This document shows, in pieces, positions 1-9,400 of a stretch of DNA of 64,000 nucleotides. The stretch is taken from NCBI GenBank assembly GCA_014323675.1, contig JACONN010000003.1:124001-188000 (forward strand), given 5' to 3'. This DNA is from Hormoscilla sp. GM7CHS1pb (lineage in GTDB: Bacteria; Cyanobacteriota; Cyanobacteriia; Cyanobacteriales; Desertifilaceae). Every line of letters begins with the position of its first letter. Position 1 is the first letter of the stretch. The notes beneath the pieces are model-generated. The model ran no database searches. It was given only the letters and a program-made list of their open reading frames with translations, and was not told the origin of the DNA. A program made the translations under genes and the position numbers.

Positions 1-1
1 G

Positions 2-296
2 TCTGGTAAGGTAGAAGAGGCCCTCAAAGAATTTGATGATTGGGATCATCCACGGGTGGAGAATTTTAGGGCCTATGTGACCAAGCATCGCCACCGCATT
101 GTCAACTATGGCTATTATCTTGCTGTTGGCATTTCGATTGGTTCGGGAGATGTAGAATCAACGATACACAGAAGGCAGCACGGATAAAGATTTCAGGAGC
201 GCAGTGGAAAGCCGCCAATGTCCCACAGGTTCTACGGCATCTCGCAGCGTAGGGGGCCCGGAGCGTGCTTATCTTAATGGAGTATTCTCCAGGTGA
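2..296 (+). pseudogene. ISKra4-family transposase, C-terminal fragment
   Basis: Frame 2 encodes a transposase tail with the motif SIGSGDVEST, typical of the catalytic C-terminus of ISKra4-type transposases. It hits a stop near 185. The reading then resumes in another frame from about 175 with RIKISGAQWKAANVPQVLRH, and in a third frame ends AYLNGVFSR just before 296. At least two frameshifts are therefore needed to restore the normal end. The N-terminus lies outside the window. Family assignment rests on recalled motifs. It is not functional as read. Confidence 0.65.
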
Positions 297-492
297 GTCA
301 AACAAGACATTACTTGATGACGACTAATCATACTGCCACCGAACGTGACCGCTTGTATCCTGAGTATTTTTACCGATTGCAAAACTGGGATGCACCCGTT
401 GAATTATTAATGGTTAATTGTTAATTGTCATTCGCGTAGGGCGGCCGCCCGGGAAGCGTAAACCCAACCGATGCACCCGTTGATTGCCCGAT

Positions 493-562
493 CGCCATAG
501 CGCTACTCGCACTGCGTATAAGCAATTCGCCATAGCGCTACGCGCACTGCGTATAAGCAATT
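493..562. repeat. Two direct copies of a 35-bp unit
   Basis: Positions 493-527 and 528-562 are the same 35-bp unit, with one T/G difference, containing CATAGCGCTAC and ACTGCGTATAAGCAA. The array abuts the stop codon of the HsdS fragment. Related words (AGCGCT...CACTGCGTATA) recur near 55600. Confidence 0.85.
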
Positions 563-986
563 AAGCATTGCTTGGAACGATGAGTCGGGTTTTTCCGGTT
601 AAGAGTTGCTCCATCATACCTTGCTTGATGGCTTTTGTTTTGGCACGGCGCTTTTCTAAGGCCGATATTTCCGCATCCATGTCCGAAAGGATAGAGGCGA
701 TCGCGCGTTGTTCTTCGTAGGCAGGTGCAATAAATTCAAAATTTACAAAATCTTTTTGGTAAAGATGTGAAATAGTTGAGCCAGCAAAAATCTTGTTTAA
801 GAAATTCTCAAAACATTGCGAACTCAGAACATAATAAAGGAATAACGGATGTAAATAGGCCAATTCATTGCGCGGTGCCCAGGAATTAGCCGAAGCATTG
901 AGAACTTCCACTTTAGTATATCCCCTGTTTCTGTCAAATTCCCAGTTATAATAGATGAAATCGTTTGATCCTGGTCCGTCCACCAA
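561..986 (-). pseudogene. hsdS: Type I restriction specificity subunit (HsdS), C-terminal fragment
   Basis: About 140 codons match the end of an HsdS target-recognition subunit. The conserved late segment EEQRAIASILSDMDAEI is followed by a coiled-coil helix (ALEKRRAKTKAIKQGMMEQL) and the usual LLTGKTRL ending. HsdS proteins normally have about 400 residues with two recognition domains; only part of the second domain and its conserved helix remain. No hsdM or hsdR lies nearby. The open frame starts inside the SGNH-hydrolase remnant to its right, so the 5' end is a rearrangement junction rather than a real start. Confidence 0.8.
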
Positions 987-1251
987 CCCCCATTGGCGAT
1001 CGAATCTCCCAGCAGCAACACCCGCAGGGTAGAGGGTTCCCGTTTTGGGGAGATCGCTTGACTGCGCTGAGAAAATTGATTAATATGGATGCGACGGCCA
1101 AACCTGCGAGTCCGCTGATCCGGTGCCAGCAAATATCCAATCTGTTCGTCAGCAACATAAATCAGGGGATTTCCAAAGCCAAACAGCAACCGCAGGCTAC
1201 CTCTAGGGCTTATGCGATCGCAATTATTAAAACAATCAGTGCAATTTTCAC
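950..1251 (-). pseudogene. SGNH/GDSL hydrolase, N-terminal fragment
   Basis: From a GTG at 1251 the minus strand reads a hydrophobic leader (VKIALIVLIIAIA) and then stops. After a frameshift it continues LLFGFGNPLIYVADEQIGY and later LRVLLLGDSIANGGWW. The GDSIANGG motif is block I of SGNH hydrolases, with the nucleophile serine. The reading breaks off at about 960 where HsdS sequence begins, so both an internal frameshift and a 3' truncation are visible. It was probably a membrane-anchored hydrolase. Confidence 0.65.
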
Positions 1252-1338
1252 TTTAATCGCTCACCTTAGCTATAAATAATATGGCAATAACAGCCCCAGA
1301 TGTAATCGCAATTGTATTTTCGCACAGAGGAGAACAAT

Positions 1339-1476
1339 ATGTCATACTTAAACCGTGGCATCATGAAGTTCAAGGGCGCTGATAGCCCGAAAGCAGTCGC
1401 CATCTCTGCTATCCTAGTATTGGGAGGCATCGCCTCCCTGATCTGGTGGGCATTCCAATATGCCTACGCTATGTAA
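1339..1476 (+). CDS. Small single-pass membrane protein (45 aa)
   Basis: The ATG follows a good ribosome binding site (GAGGAG, 5-6 nt upstream). The 45-residue product has a short polar N-terminus (MSYLNRGIMKFKGADSPKAV), one hydrophobic helix of about 20 residues (AISAILVLGGIASLIWWAF) and a short aromatic end (QYAYAM). Size and layout resemble the small single-helix subunits of cyanobacterial photosynthetic or NDH-1 complexes, but I cannot assign it to one. It stands alone between gene relics. The intact frame and strong RBS suggest it is a living gene. Confidence 0.65.
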   Translation: MSYLNRGIMKFKGADSPKAVAISAILVLGGIASLIWWAFQYAYAM

Positions 1477-1672
1477 TCATATTGTCGTTGCACTGGCGCG
1501 ACTGGATTTAGTACGATCGCTCGAGTAGTTACGCAAGTGCTACGCCAGTTGTCACAGATGACAATAGTCATATCTGGCCCCGAGATCATCCTGTTGTACC
1601 CAGTCTACCCGGGACCTTGGGGCAGTTCAATTACTCAGAGTTCTCCGCAGCAATACCGAAATGGATCGCATT

Positions 1673-1927
1673 TCAATTATCCTGAATATTCCTGCCATTC
1701 AGGGGCTGAACTGGTCGCGCATTTCCATTATAAATTGACTTGAATGCGTCAATCTGCCCTGGGGAAACCTCGATCGGGGTTTTAAACACAATCCAATTAA
1801 CTCCTTCGCTACAAGGAGGGGTCGTCAATGAGCCGGGATAATTGTAATAAGACTTGTTAGCTGGTGGCATAGCGCTAGCATTAACGCTAATACCTCTGAC
1901 TTGGTTTTCTCCTGGTTCTTCTGGATT
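1673..1927 (-). pseudogene. Alpha-type carbonic anhydrase, C-terminal fragment
   Basis: The minus strand encodes the end of an alpha-class carbonic anhydrase. The hallmark [13 protein letters not shown] occurs, with the substrate-pocket Thr-Thr and the conserved Cys of a disulfide. It is preceded by YYNYPG and followed by VFKTPIEVS and RPVQPLNGR. The zinc-binding His segment, about 100 residues upstream, is missing. In frame, the reading begins right after a TAA near 1928. About 85 codons remain of an enzyme usually about 240 residues long. In cyanobacteria the family (EcaA) is periplasmic and converts CO2 and bicarbonate. Confidence 0.8.
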
Positions 1928-2167
1928 TTAGGGCTTTTTAGCAGCGGACTTTGGCAAAATTTACCTAAGAGATGCTTGCATTCAGGTCTCAGCTATGGTA
2001 TAAAAATAAAGACTTATACGTCATTGGACTATGCTGGACATCGTGCTGGAATGCTGTTAGCTTCTCGGCGAACAGGGCGCATCCCGAAGCCTGCGCGCAC
2101 GCGGAGAGGAGAGCAACGGCAAACGGTTGCCAACGTGCGCAAAACCACACCCGTTTAAAACCCAGAC

Positions 2168-2418
2168 GGAGAGGTTTTCAACCCCAAGGGAGAGGTTTTC
2201 AACCCCAAGGGAGAGGTTTAAAACCCCAAGGGAGAGGTTTTCAACCCCAAGGGAGAGGTTTTCAACCCCAAGGGAGAGGTTTTCAACCTCAAGGGAGAGG
2301 TTTAAAACCCCAAAAGAGAGGTTTAAAACCCCAAAAGAGAGGTTTAAAACTCTAAAAGAGAGGTTTTAAACCTCAAGGGAGAGGTTTTAAACCCAAGGGA
2401 GAGGTTTTCAACCCCAAC
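2168..2418. repeat. Tandem array, twelve units of 21 bp
   Basis: Twelve head-to-tail units begin GGAGAGGTTT. Eleven are 21 bp and the eleventh is 20 bp. Two variants alternate: one with centre TTTTCAACCCC, the other with centre TTTAAAACCCC. Each unit contains an imperfect palindrome (GGTTTxAAACC). Because 21 is a multiple of three, each frame translates as a heptapeptide repeat, for example ERFSTPR or RGFQPQG. Frames stay open for that reason alone; I see no start signal that argues for translation. Confidence 0.9.
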
Positions 2419-2703
2419 AGTGGGGCACCGGTTAGCAGCTATTAGGTGCCGGTTGAGGTAAAAGTACCCTCCCCAGGACGGGTGCGGTCTGGGTGTGCAG
2501 AAGGGCACCAGTTGATTTCAGGGGCGATCGCGTGGAGGCCAGAGGCCAAGACCAGGTAAGCCAAGAGTTACCTGGTTTCTTGTCTGTCGGCGTCTTCCGC
2601 ATGCGGAAGGCGCCGTCGGCCGATCAACTGCGAATGGGCCGCACCCGTTTCCGGGTTTTACTCTTGGGCGATTGTAAGTATTTGTGCAAAATTATTTTTA
2701 TAT

Positions 2704-2733
2704 TTGGCGTTGGCGATAAAAATCTGCTATAAT
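2704..2733 (+). promoter_or_regulatory. Possible sigma70-type promoter
   Basis: TTGGCG at 2704-2709 and TATAAT at 2728-2733 are separated by 18 bp, about 50 bp upstream of the ATG of the IS630-type fragment. It could transcribe the transposase-patatin fusion frame. Confidence 0.4.
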
Positions 2734-2784
2734 CAAGACAAAGTCAATTCATATTTCATATTTTAGGTGAGGTGGAAATTAGCT

Positions 2785-2917
2785 ATGAGATTTATCAAGG
2801 GATTAACTCATGAAACAATTAATTTACTTCAGAGGATTTATGCACAAAGTAAATATTATCAAGTTAGAAGACGAGCACATTGCATAATGTTAAGCAATGA
2901 AGGGTATAGAACCCCGC
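2785..2917 (+). pseudogene. IS630-family transposase, N-terminal fragment
   Basis: ATG 2785 begins MRFIKGLTHETINLLQRIY and continues SKYYQVRRRAHCIMLSNEGY, the helix-turn-helix start of IS630/Tc1-type transposases of cyanobacteria. After about 45 codons the homology ends at about 2917 and the same frame runs directly into a patatin-type phospholipase. The DDE catalytic domain is absent. The join is in frame, so a chimeric protein could be made. Confidence 0.6.
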
Positions 2918-4069
2918 CCTGGACTCAGCTTTGTATCCGACAAGCAGATCGGATTGTCTGGGTGGCAAACTCTTGGGAAGACCCATCCCTAACCCCCCTA
3001 GAAGGGCAAGTGAGAGAGTGGCAAAACCAGGCAACATCTGTCAAGCGAACCCTGGTTCTGATCCACCCAGATAATGGGAAACTCCCCTCCCAAACCCACA
3101 GGTGGTTGCAACCAAGAATCTTAGAAATGCACCACCATATCCGATGGCATCGTCAAGAGGATATCGAGCGAGTTGCTCGCTTTCTGGCAGATCGGGCTGT
3201 TGGTTTAGCCCTGGGTGGGGGTGTGGCGCGCGGGAGTGCCCATATTGGTGTCTTGCAAGCCTTAGAAAAAACTGGTATCCCTGTGGACTTTATTGGGGGA
3301 ACGAGTACTGGTGGGGGAATAGCAGCTCAGTATGCAATGGGCTGGAACCTAAACACCACTTGACGAGCGAATTAGAGAGGGCGTTGTCAAAAACAATCCT
3401 TTCAAAACCTACACGATCCCGATTGTATCCCTGATGGATTCGCGAAAAGCAGATCGGGTGGCAAAATACTTCTATGCTGACACTCAAATTGAAGACCTGT
3501 GGTTAAATTTCTTCTGTGTATCGACTAATCTATCTACAGGGGAAAAAGTAGTGCATCGCACGGGGGATCTTTGGAAGGCGATACGGGCAACGAGTTCAGC
3601 CCCCGGAATTTTAGCGCCTGTAATCGATCGGGGTCAGCTTTTAGTTGATGGTGCTTCGGTCGATAACGATCCGAGTATGACCATGAGGGAACTGAACCCA
3701 GGTCCGATCGTGCTGTCGGTCATTGCCCCTCCTTCGGACAGAAAAATCCCGTTTACCTATGAAGAATTTCCCTCTCCCTGGAAAATTTTGTGGAGTTGGG
3801 TGAATCCCTTTGTGAAACAGATTGAGTTCCCGAACCTGGCAGAGATATTGATGATGTCAATAGTAGTCAACAGCATTTATAATCGCGACAAGTCTTTAGC
3901 GGTAGCAGACCTGATGCTGACCCCTCCCCTGGAAAGCTATAACATATTTGATTTTAAGGCAATGGATGAGATGATTCAGGTGGCTTGCGAGTACAGTTTA
4001 GAAAAGCTGAAAGATTGGTCGCCTTTTCCCAGCCAGGTGTCGGATGGAAATATGCTTGCTAAGGAAAAG
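2918..4069 (+). pseudogene. Patatin-like phospholipase (NTE type), truncated and frameshifted
   Basis: This is the phospholipase half of a neuropathy-target-esterase-like protein. A linker with RTLVLIHPD and HHHIRWHRQEDIERVARFL leads into the patatin domain: oxyanion motif LGGGVARGSAHIG (normally GGGGARG), nucleophile elbow GTSTG, and the dyad aspartate in LLVDGASVDNDP. The usual N-terminal cyclic-nucleotide-binding domains are gone, replaced by the IS630 fragment. One extra base near 3361 shifts the frame (TTDERIREGVVKNNP is restored in the next frame). The 3' end is cut by a 113-bp MITE at 4070, and the frame continues through it to 4273. In the family it acts as a membrane lysophospholipase; here it is probably inactive. 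Confidence 0.8.
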
Positions 4070-4182
4070 GGCGTTGCACAATTACGGGATGATGGGCATA
4101 GTTGGAGAAGTATTAAACATAGACTACAAGCCAGTTTCAGTTATGTGCCAAAAAGGGCATCATCCCCAAAATGTGCAACGCC
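4070..4182 (+). mobile_element. 113-bp MITE with IS1-type terminal repeats (copy 1)
   Basis: The element starts GGCGTTGCACAATTACGGGA and ends with the imperfect complement (CAAAATGTGCAACGCC). These ends match the IS1-family elements at 27522 and 61251. It is flanked by a perfect 8-bp duplication AGGAAAAG (4062-4069 and 4183-4190). It has no ORF of its own but adds a reading-frame tail to the patatin gene. A second copy, inverted, lies at 46011-46123. Confidence 0.9.
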
Positions 4183-4650
4183 AGGAAAAGGATTGATGAT
4201 GCTTGATGTTCATGGCGAGCGAGCTTCCAAGAAAACCTCTGAGGCGGAGACGTTACCTCTGGGGTTAACGTAAGAGGTCTTTATCTGTGTTGCAGCTTAT
4301 ACTAAGGAATACTCGACAATTAATGCCGGACGGAACATTATTTCGCTGGCTGACTTCGGGGAAGATGAGTTCTTCTGGTTTCTTAATTCTTGCATTGAGA
4401 TGCAGCCAATACCCAGAAACCAGGTAAGAGAGGGTGTGGTCATGCATTTGTTGCAGCGGGATCCCCCCAAACCCCCGGTGCGATGTCTCTTGGGTAGTGC
4501 TTTTAGCGCGATCGCCATGTTACCTTGCGGAAGACGCAGTGCCCCGACGGAATGCGATCGCGAATATTATGTCAAGGCACGGCATTATGTCATGAGTCGG
4601 TTTTAACTGAGATCTTGCACCATTCTCGATTAGTCTCAGGGACCGCCCGG

Positions 4651-4747
4651 GGTTCAAACCCACGCGCGTTACCAGGCGGGAGCCAGGTTTCGAGGCGCCA
4701 AGTCGGTTGAAAACCGACTGAAAACCCGATCGAGAAAGCGTTTAGTC
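4651..4747. repeat. 97-bp direct duplication, first copy
   Basis: Identical to 4981-5077. It starts GGTTCAAACCCACGCGCGTT, contains the hairpin AGTCGGTTGAAAACCGACT and ends GCGTTTAGTC. Between the copies lie further half-repeated words (CTTGCACCATT, AAGGCTAGAGAG/AAGGCTGGAGAG). Confidence 0.9.
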
Positions 4748-4980
4748 AACTTTTTACCCTCCTTCCCACAGGCGACCCCTGGGAACGAGAGGAAAACAAG
4801 AGGAAAACGTGGATCTTACCCTTTCTCTATAAGGCTAGAGAGTGGGTTTTTAACTCATATCTTGCACCATTTTCAACCTTAGGCGGAGCCTCGATAACTC
4901 CTTCCCTGGCGAAAGCCTCAAGAGCGAGGGTAAAACGAAGGTAAAATACCTTTTCCATAAGGCTGGAGAGGCCCGCCGTG

Positions 4981-5077
4981 GGTTCAAACCCACGCGCGTT
5001 ACCAGGCGGGAGCCAGGTTTCGAGGCGCCAAGTCGGTTGAAAACCGACTGAAAACCCGATCGAGAAAGCGTTTAGTC
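4981..5077. repeat. 97-bp direct duplication, second copy
   Basis: Exact second copy of 4651-4747, offset 330 bp. The stretch 4274-5226 holds these duplications and no gene that I can recognise. Short open frames on both strands here have no start signals or family motifs. Confidence 0.9.
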
Positions 5078-5226
5078 TCATGGCCTTGGAAATTTAGCCA
5101 TTTATATCCTCTTTGTTTATCTCTATTTGAATTATGGTGTCGCCGTGCCGGGCACGGCGACCTTGGGAGCGGCTGCTGGCGCCGAGCGTCAGAAAATTGT
5201 AACACCCATACGTTTACAATACGCTC

Positions 5227-5351
5227 TTGTAAACCAGTAATAGCGTATTGTAAGCCAGTAATAGCGGATGTAAGCCAGTAATAACATATTGTAAGCCAGC
5301 AATAATATATTGTAAGCCAGCAATAACATATTGTAAGCCAGCAATATGTTA
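5227..5351. repeat. Tandem array of about six 21-bp units
   Basis: Units of the form TTGTAAGCCAGYAATARCRTA repeat six times (one unit is 20 bp), followed by a partial TTGTAATCC. The array abuts the stop codon of the truncated HNH-like gene, and the C-terminal codons of that gene run into it. Confidence 0.85.
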
Positions 5352-5364
5352 TTGTAATCCAAAG

Positions 5365-5439
5365 TTATTGGTACTTGCTGTTGAAATATTCGTTAGCGCG
5401 TTGGCGTACCTGTTCGCGCATCTGGTCGGTAATAGTCAT
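5365..5439 (-). pseudogene. HNH-endonuclease-type gene, N-terminal stub
   Basis: The 24-codon frame MTITDQMREQVRQRANEYFN starts like a family of small cyanobacterial HNH endonucleases (MTIT...VRQRAxxxCEYC). It loses homology before the first zinc cysteines and stops beside the 21-bp tandem array. Its ATG overlaps the stop of the upstream gene (ATGA), indicating translational coupling in the ancestral pair. Assignment is from the short N-terminus and the gene order only. Confidence 0.45.
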
Positions 5440-5746
5440 ACTGATTGGGAGGCGAGAAAAGGGGTCAGTTGGCGGCGAAGAACAACAAGCTCATTCCGCA
5501 GGACTTCATTTTCCGCTGCCAGCTCTTGAATGCTTTGCGTGACGGCCAATAATTCTGCTAATGCACGTCAACTTGCTCTCGCAGTTTCGTTAATGTTTCT
5601 GTAGGCGCGGCTAACTCCAACATGGTGCTCTCTTGGAGATATTGGCGAGCATACCACTGTTCTAACTGCGCTTGTTCTGCATCAGACAGCACCTCGCCTC
5701 GCGTGGCTTTATCGTGCAACGATTTGCCCAGATCGTCAGTAATCAT
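5436..5746 (-). pseudogene. Small partner protein of HNH-type gene, frameshifted
   Basis: The first 60 codons (MITDDLGKSLHDKATRGEVL, then SDAEQAQLEQWYARQ) match a small conserved cyanobacterial protein usually encoded just upstream of an HNH endonuclease. The frame stops at 5558 after LREQVDV, but the next frame continues ALAELLAVTQSIQELAAENE and VLRNELVVLRRQLTPF, a leucine-zipper-like coiled coil ending at 5436. One single-base indel near 5565 therefore splits a protein of about 100 residues. It may be an antitoxin-like partner; function unproven. Confidence 0.5.
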
Positions 5747-6046
5747 GGTTTCTTTGCTACTCTTGGGTGATCTGTTCTATTCTATCCGATATTCCCGTAA
5801 TGGGACGAGCGGCGTTCGGAGGGCCGATCGCCATGGGTGTGGTCAAAACCCGTTAGCAGAAGCCCGAACCCTGAAGGGCCCGGCTACATGAACAAAGCCC
5901 GCCAGCGCAGGCTAGAATGCTTCACCAGATGCACCTGACTATCAACCACTTGTGACCGCACCCGATCGCCCTTCCGATCCTAGCCATAGGATAGCACAGG
6001 CAAGACGGTTATCATGTTAAATGTTAGCTCGCCAGGATAGTCAAAT
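5747..6046. other. Intergenic, nothing recognised
   Basis: About 300 bp between divergent small genes. It is GC-rich in the first half, with one HIP1-like word, and I see no conserved frame or hairpin with terminator character. Confidence 0.5.
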
Positions 6047-6338
6047 ATGAGTCAGGAAAAAAAGAGGCAAATCACCATCGAAATACCAGAAAATGTAGCC
6101 TGCGTGTGCTACATCGAAGCAGAATGGGGTAATATCGAACAGCGAACCATGGAAGCACTCGCAGTGGAAGGTTATCGCGCTGGGATCCTGACCGCAGGAC
6201 AGGTGCGGTGGATGCTAAACTTGTCTTGTCGCTATGAAGTAGATATATAAGTTTCTCAAGGAAAGAGAAGTCTATCTGCACTATAATGAAGCCGAACTAG
6301 AACATGATATTCAAGTCCTCAACAAATTGATGCCATAA
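6047..6338 (+). pseudogene. UPF0175-family small protein (antitoxin-like), frameshifted
   Basis: ATG 6047 begins a short protein with ITIEIPENV, then MEALAVEGYRAGILTAGQVRWML, the signature of UPF0175 proteins (helix-turn-helix-like antitoxin candidates), then LSCRYEVDI and a stop at 6250. In the next frame the expected tail KFLKEREVYLHYNEAELEHD continues to LNKLMP and a stop at 6338. A one-base change inside GATATATAAG explains the break. The restored length, about 96 residues, is normal for the family. No toxin partner is adjacent; the next gene is mfd on the opposite strand. Confidence 0.7.
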
Positions 6339-6469
6339 CGATAGTTGTCTCCAATACACCACCAACTTGTTACCTGTTGCTCATTTACCCTCGTTCCCTG
6401 GCTCCGCCAGGGAACCCGGGCAAGCACTAAAGTGCTTACTACAAACCCGGGTAAGCACTAAAGAGCTTA

Positions 6470-9400
6470 CTACGAACCCAGGCAAGGCAAAGCCCCTTGC
6501 ATCTTACCCAACCAGTCAATCAGGTTTTCCAGTAGCTTGTCAGCAGGGAGAACTGCTAAACCCCGAACTGTGACTTTACCCTTGCTGTAGACAAAGCGCG
6601 ATCGCAGATGGGAGGGCAGCTTTTCGGAGAGTAAATTCCAGGCCGGTTCTTCCATGGGAGTTTCCATAGCAACATGCTGTTTGCCCTCGGGTTTAATGCG
6701 AGAGAAACCGAGGGTTTTAGCCACCTGCTTGAGTGCCATGACCCGCAATAGTTGCTGGGCCGGGGCGGGAATGGCACCGTAGCGATCGCTCCAACCAGCA
6801 GCAATTTGAGTCAATTCCGTGCGGGAACTGGCAGTAGCCACAGCCCGATAAGCGCTCATTTTTTGTTCCAGATCGGGGATATAATTAGTAGGGATAAAGG
6901 CCGTGAGACTGAGGTCAATTTGGGTATCGTCAACTTGAGGAATTTTTTGTCCTTGAATTTCGCGGATCGCCTCTTGCAGCATTTCCATATAGAGATCGAA
7001 ACCGATGGCATCCATCTGTCCGGACTGTTCGGCCCCCAAAAGATTGCCAACGCCGCGAATTTCCATATCCCGCACTGCTAGCTGATAACCGGAACCCAGT
7101 TGAGTAAATTCCTGAATAGCCCGCAAGCGCTTGCGGGCCACATCTGAAAGTTTCTCGTGGGGGTAAAATAGCCAAGCATGAGCTTGAATGCCCGCCCGTC
7201 CCACCCGGCCCCGCAATTGGTACAGTTGAGAAAGGCCGAAAAGATGGGCATCTTCGATCAAGATAGTGTTAACCCGGGGGATATCTAAGCCAGATTCGAT
7301 AATGGTAGTGCAGACCATGACATCTGCTTCGCCGCTGCTGAAATTCAGCATGGTAGTTTCTAACTCATTGTCCGCCATTTGCCCGTGGGCGATCGCCATG
7401 CGGGACCCAGGAATCATTTCCCGGAGTTGACTGCTAAGTTCTTCAATGCCCTCGATGCGGGGGACGACATAAAAAATTTGACCGCCGCGATCCAACTCTT
7501 GACGAATAGCAGTTTTCACGGCATCTTTATCGTAGGGTAAAAGATGAGTTTTAATCGACCGGCGCCCGGGGGGAGGAGTAGTAATGAGACTCATTTCCCG
7601 GACCCCAGAGAGGGACATATACAGAGTGCGAGGAATAGGGGTGGCCGAGAGAGTCAGGACATCCACCTCAGTTTTCATGGCTTTAATCTTTTCCTTATGA
7701 TTAACGCCAAAACGCTGTTCTTCATCAACTACCAACAAGCCTAAATCCCGGAATTTCACCTCCTTACTGAGAATAGCTTGCGTGCCCACCACCACATCTA
7801 ATTCCCCGGTAGCCAGTCGCTTGTGGATTGAACGGCGTTCCTCAGGGGTGCGGAAGCGGTTGAGTAAACCCACCTGGATGGGGTAAGGAGCAAAACGTTC
7901 CTTGAGAGTATGATAATGTTGTTGAGTGAGGATAGTCGTCGGGGCAAGTAAAGCCACCTGCTTGCCAGCGGTAACCGCCTTGAAGATGCCCCGAATTGCC
8001 ACTTCCGTTTTCCCGAAACCCACATCACCGCAAACCAGTCTGTCCATCGGTCGCGGGGACTCCAGGTCCCGCTTGACATCTTGAGTGGCCTTCAACTGGT
8101 CCGGCGTCGGTTGATAGGGAAAAGATTCTTCTAATTCCCTTTGCCAGGGAGAATCTTCCGGATAGGCAAATCCCGTTTGCTGCGATCGCTGGGCGTAAAG
8201 TCCGATCAAGTCAACGGCCAGTTTTTTGACAGTTTTGCGGACTTTATTCTTAGTATTCTTCCAGGTATTGCCAGTTAACTTATGCAATTGGGGTTTCTGG
8301 CCGGCAGCAGTTCTATGGCGGGACAAAGTCCCCAACTGGTCCGCTGCCACCCGCAGCAAACCATCGGCATATTCGATCGCCAGATACTCGCGGGTTTCAT
8401 TATTAATGGTCAGGCTTTCTAGCTTAATAAACTTGCCGATCCCGTGATTGCGGTGAACGACATAATCTCCCGGTTGCAGCTTGTTGGGGTCCACCTGTTG
8501 GGAAGCAGCGCGACGGCGTTTGCGCACGTAGGTAGGAGTGGCTAGGGAATGCTGACCGTAGAACTCCCGATCGGTCACCACCAGCATGCGGAAAGTGGGG
8601 AGAAGGAACCCTTCCAACTCTGCCCCGCCGGAATATTTGAGGGCAACGGGGGTATACATTAACAGGAGTTTATCAATAGCAGGATAGTCCCGGGGGTTAG
8701 GGACGAAATGGGCGGGACAATCATGTTCTTGCAAGAGGGCAACGGAACGGGAAGGTTGGGCGGAGACCACAAAGGTAGAAAAGCGCTTAACTGCTTCTTC
8801 TCTGATAGTTTGGGCCAGTTTAGCAAATTGATGGGGCAAAACTGGCACGGGGCGGGTGGCCAGATTAATGGTGTCTTCAGTCGGGGGTAATTCTGCCCCT
8901 AGTTCCGATAAATGTAATTGCTTGAATGGGACTGCTGCTGCCAAAGATTCGGCAAAATTACGATGTATTTTCGGCAAGGATATTTCCCGATCGACCAAAG
9001 ACCATTGTTCTTCAGCGTGGGCCAACCAGCTATTGCTATGGGCCGCAGATTGGATGGGTTCGTCAATGGCAATTAAGGTATTTGTGGCAAGTAGTCGAGT
9101 AAAGAAGCCGGTTGGGGAAAAGCTAGTCCCAGAAATCTTCGCATTCCTTCTGATGCTTCTACATCCTTTGGGAGATGGGCCCTGATAATGGGAGCAAAAT
9201 CCGTAGGCGTGAGAATTAACTGCTGAATGCGATCGAGGGATCGCTGGGTGCTGGGGTCAAACTCCCGCAGTTGTTCCAGTTCATCTCCAAACCATTCCAA
9301 GCGGACGGGCAATTCCGCAGCTACGGGAAAGATATCAACAATATCACCTCGACGACTCCATTGTCCTTCCGTTTCCACCAGGGGTACGCGATCGTAACCC

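Noticed and set aside
2168..2418. Possible CRISPR array
   Set aside because: Units are contiguous with no unique spacers; it is a simple tandem repeat. The same holds for 5227-5351 and 62144-62209.
2493..2732. ORF of 79 aa upstream of the IS630 fragment
   Set aside because: No motifs; overlaps GC-rich repeat DNA and the proposed promoter.
4290..4440. Plus-strand coding-like stretch after the patatin frame
   Set aside because: Two frames look equally protein-like and neither gives a recognisable family; too short to call.
4660..4700. tRNA-like T-arm (GGTTCAAACC followed by ACCA) in the 97-bp repeat
   Set aside because: No D-arm or anticodon arm can be folded upstream and the loop size is wrong.
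4827..5081. Minus-strand ORF of 84 aa
   Set aside because: It is built from the 97-bp duplication and has no family signature or RBS.
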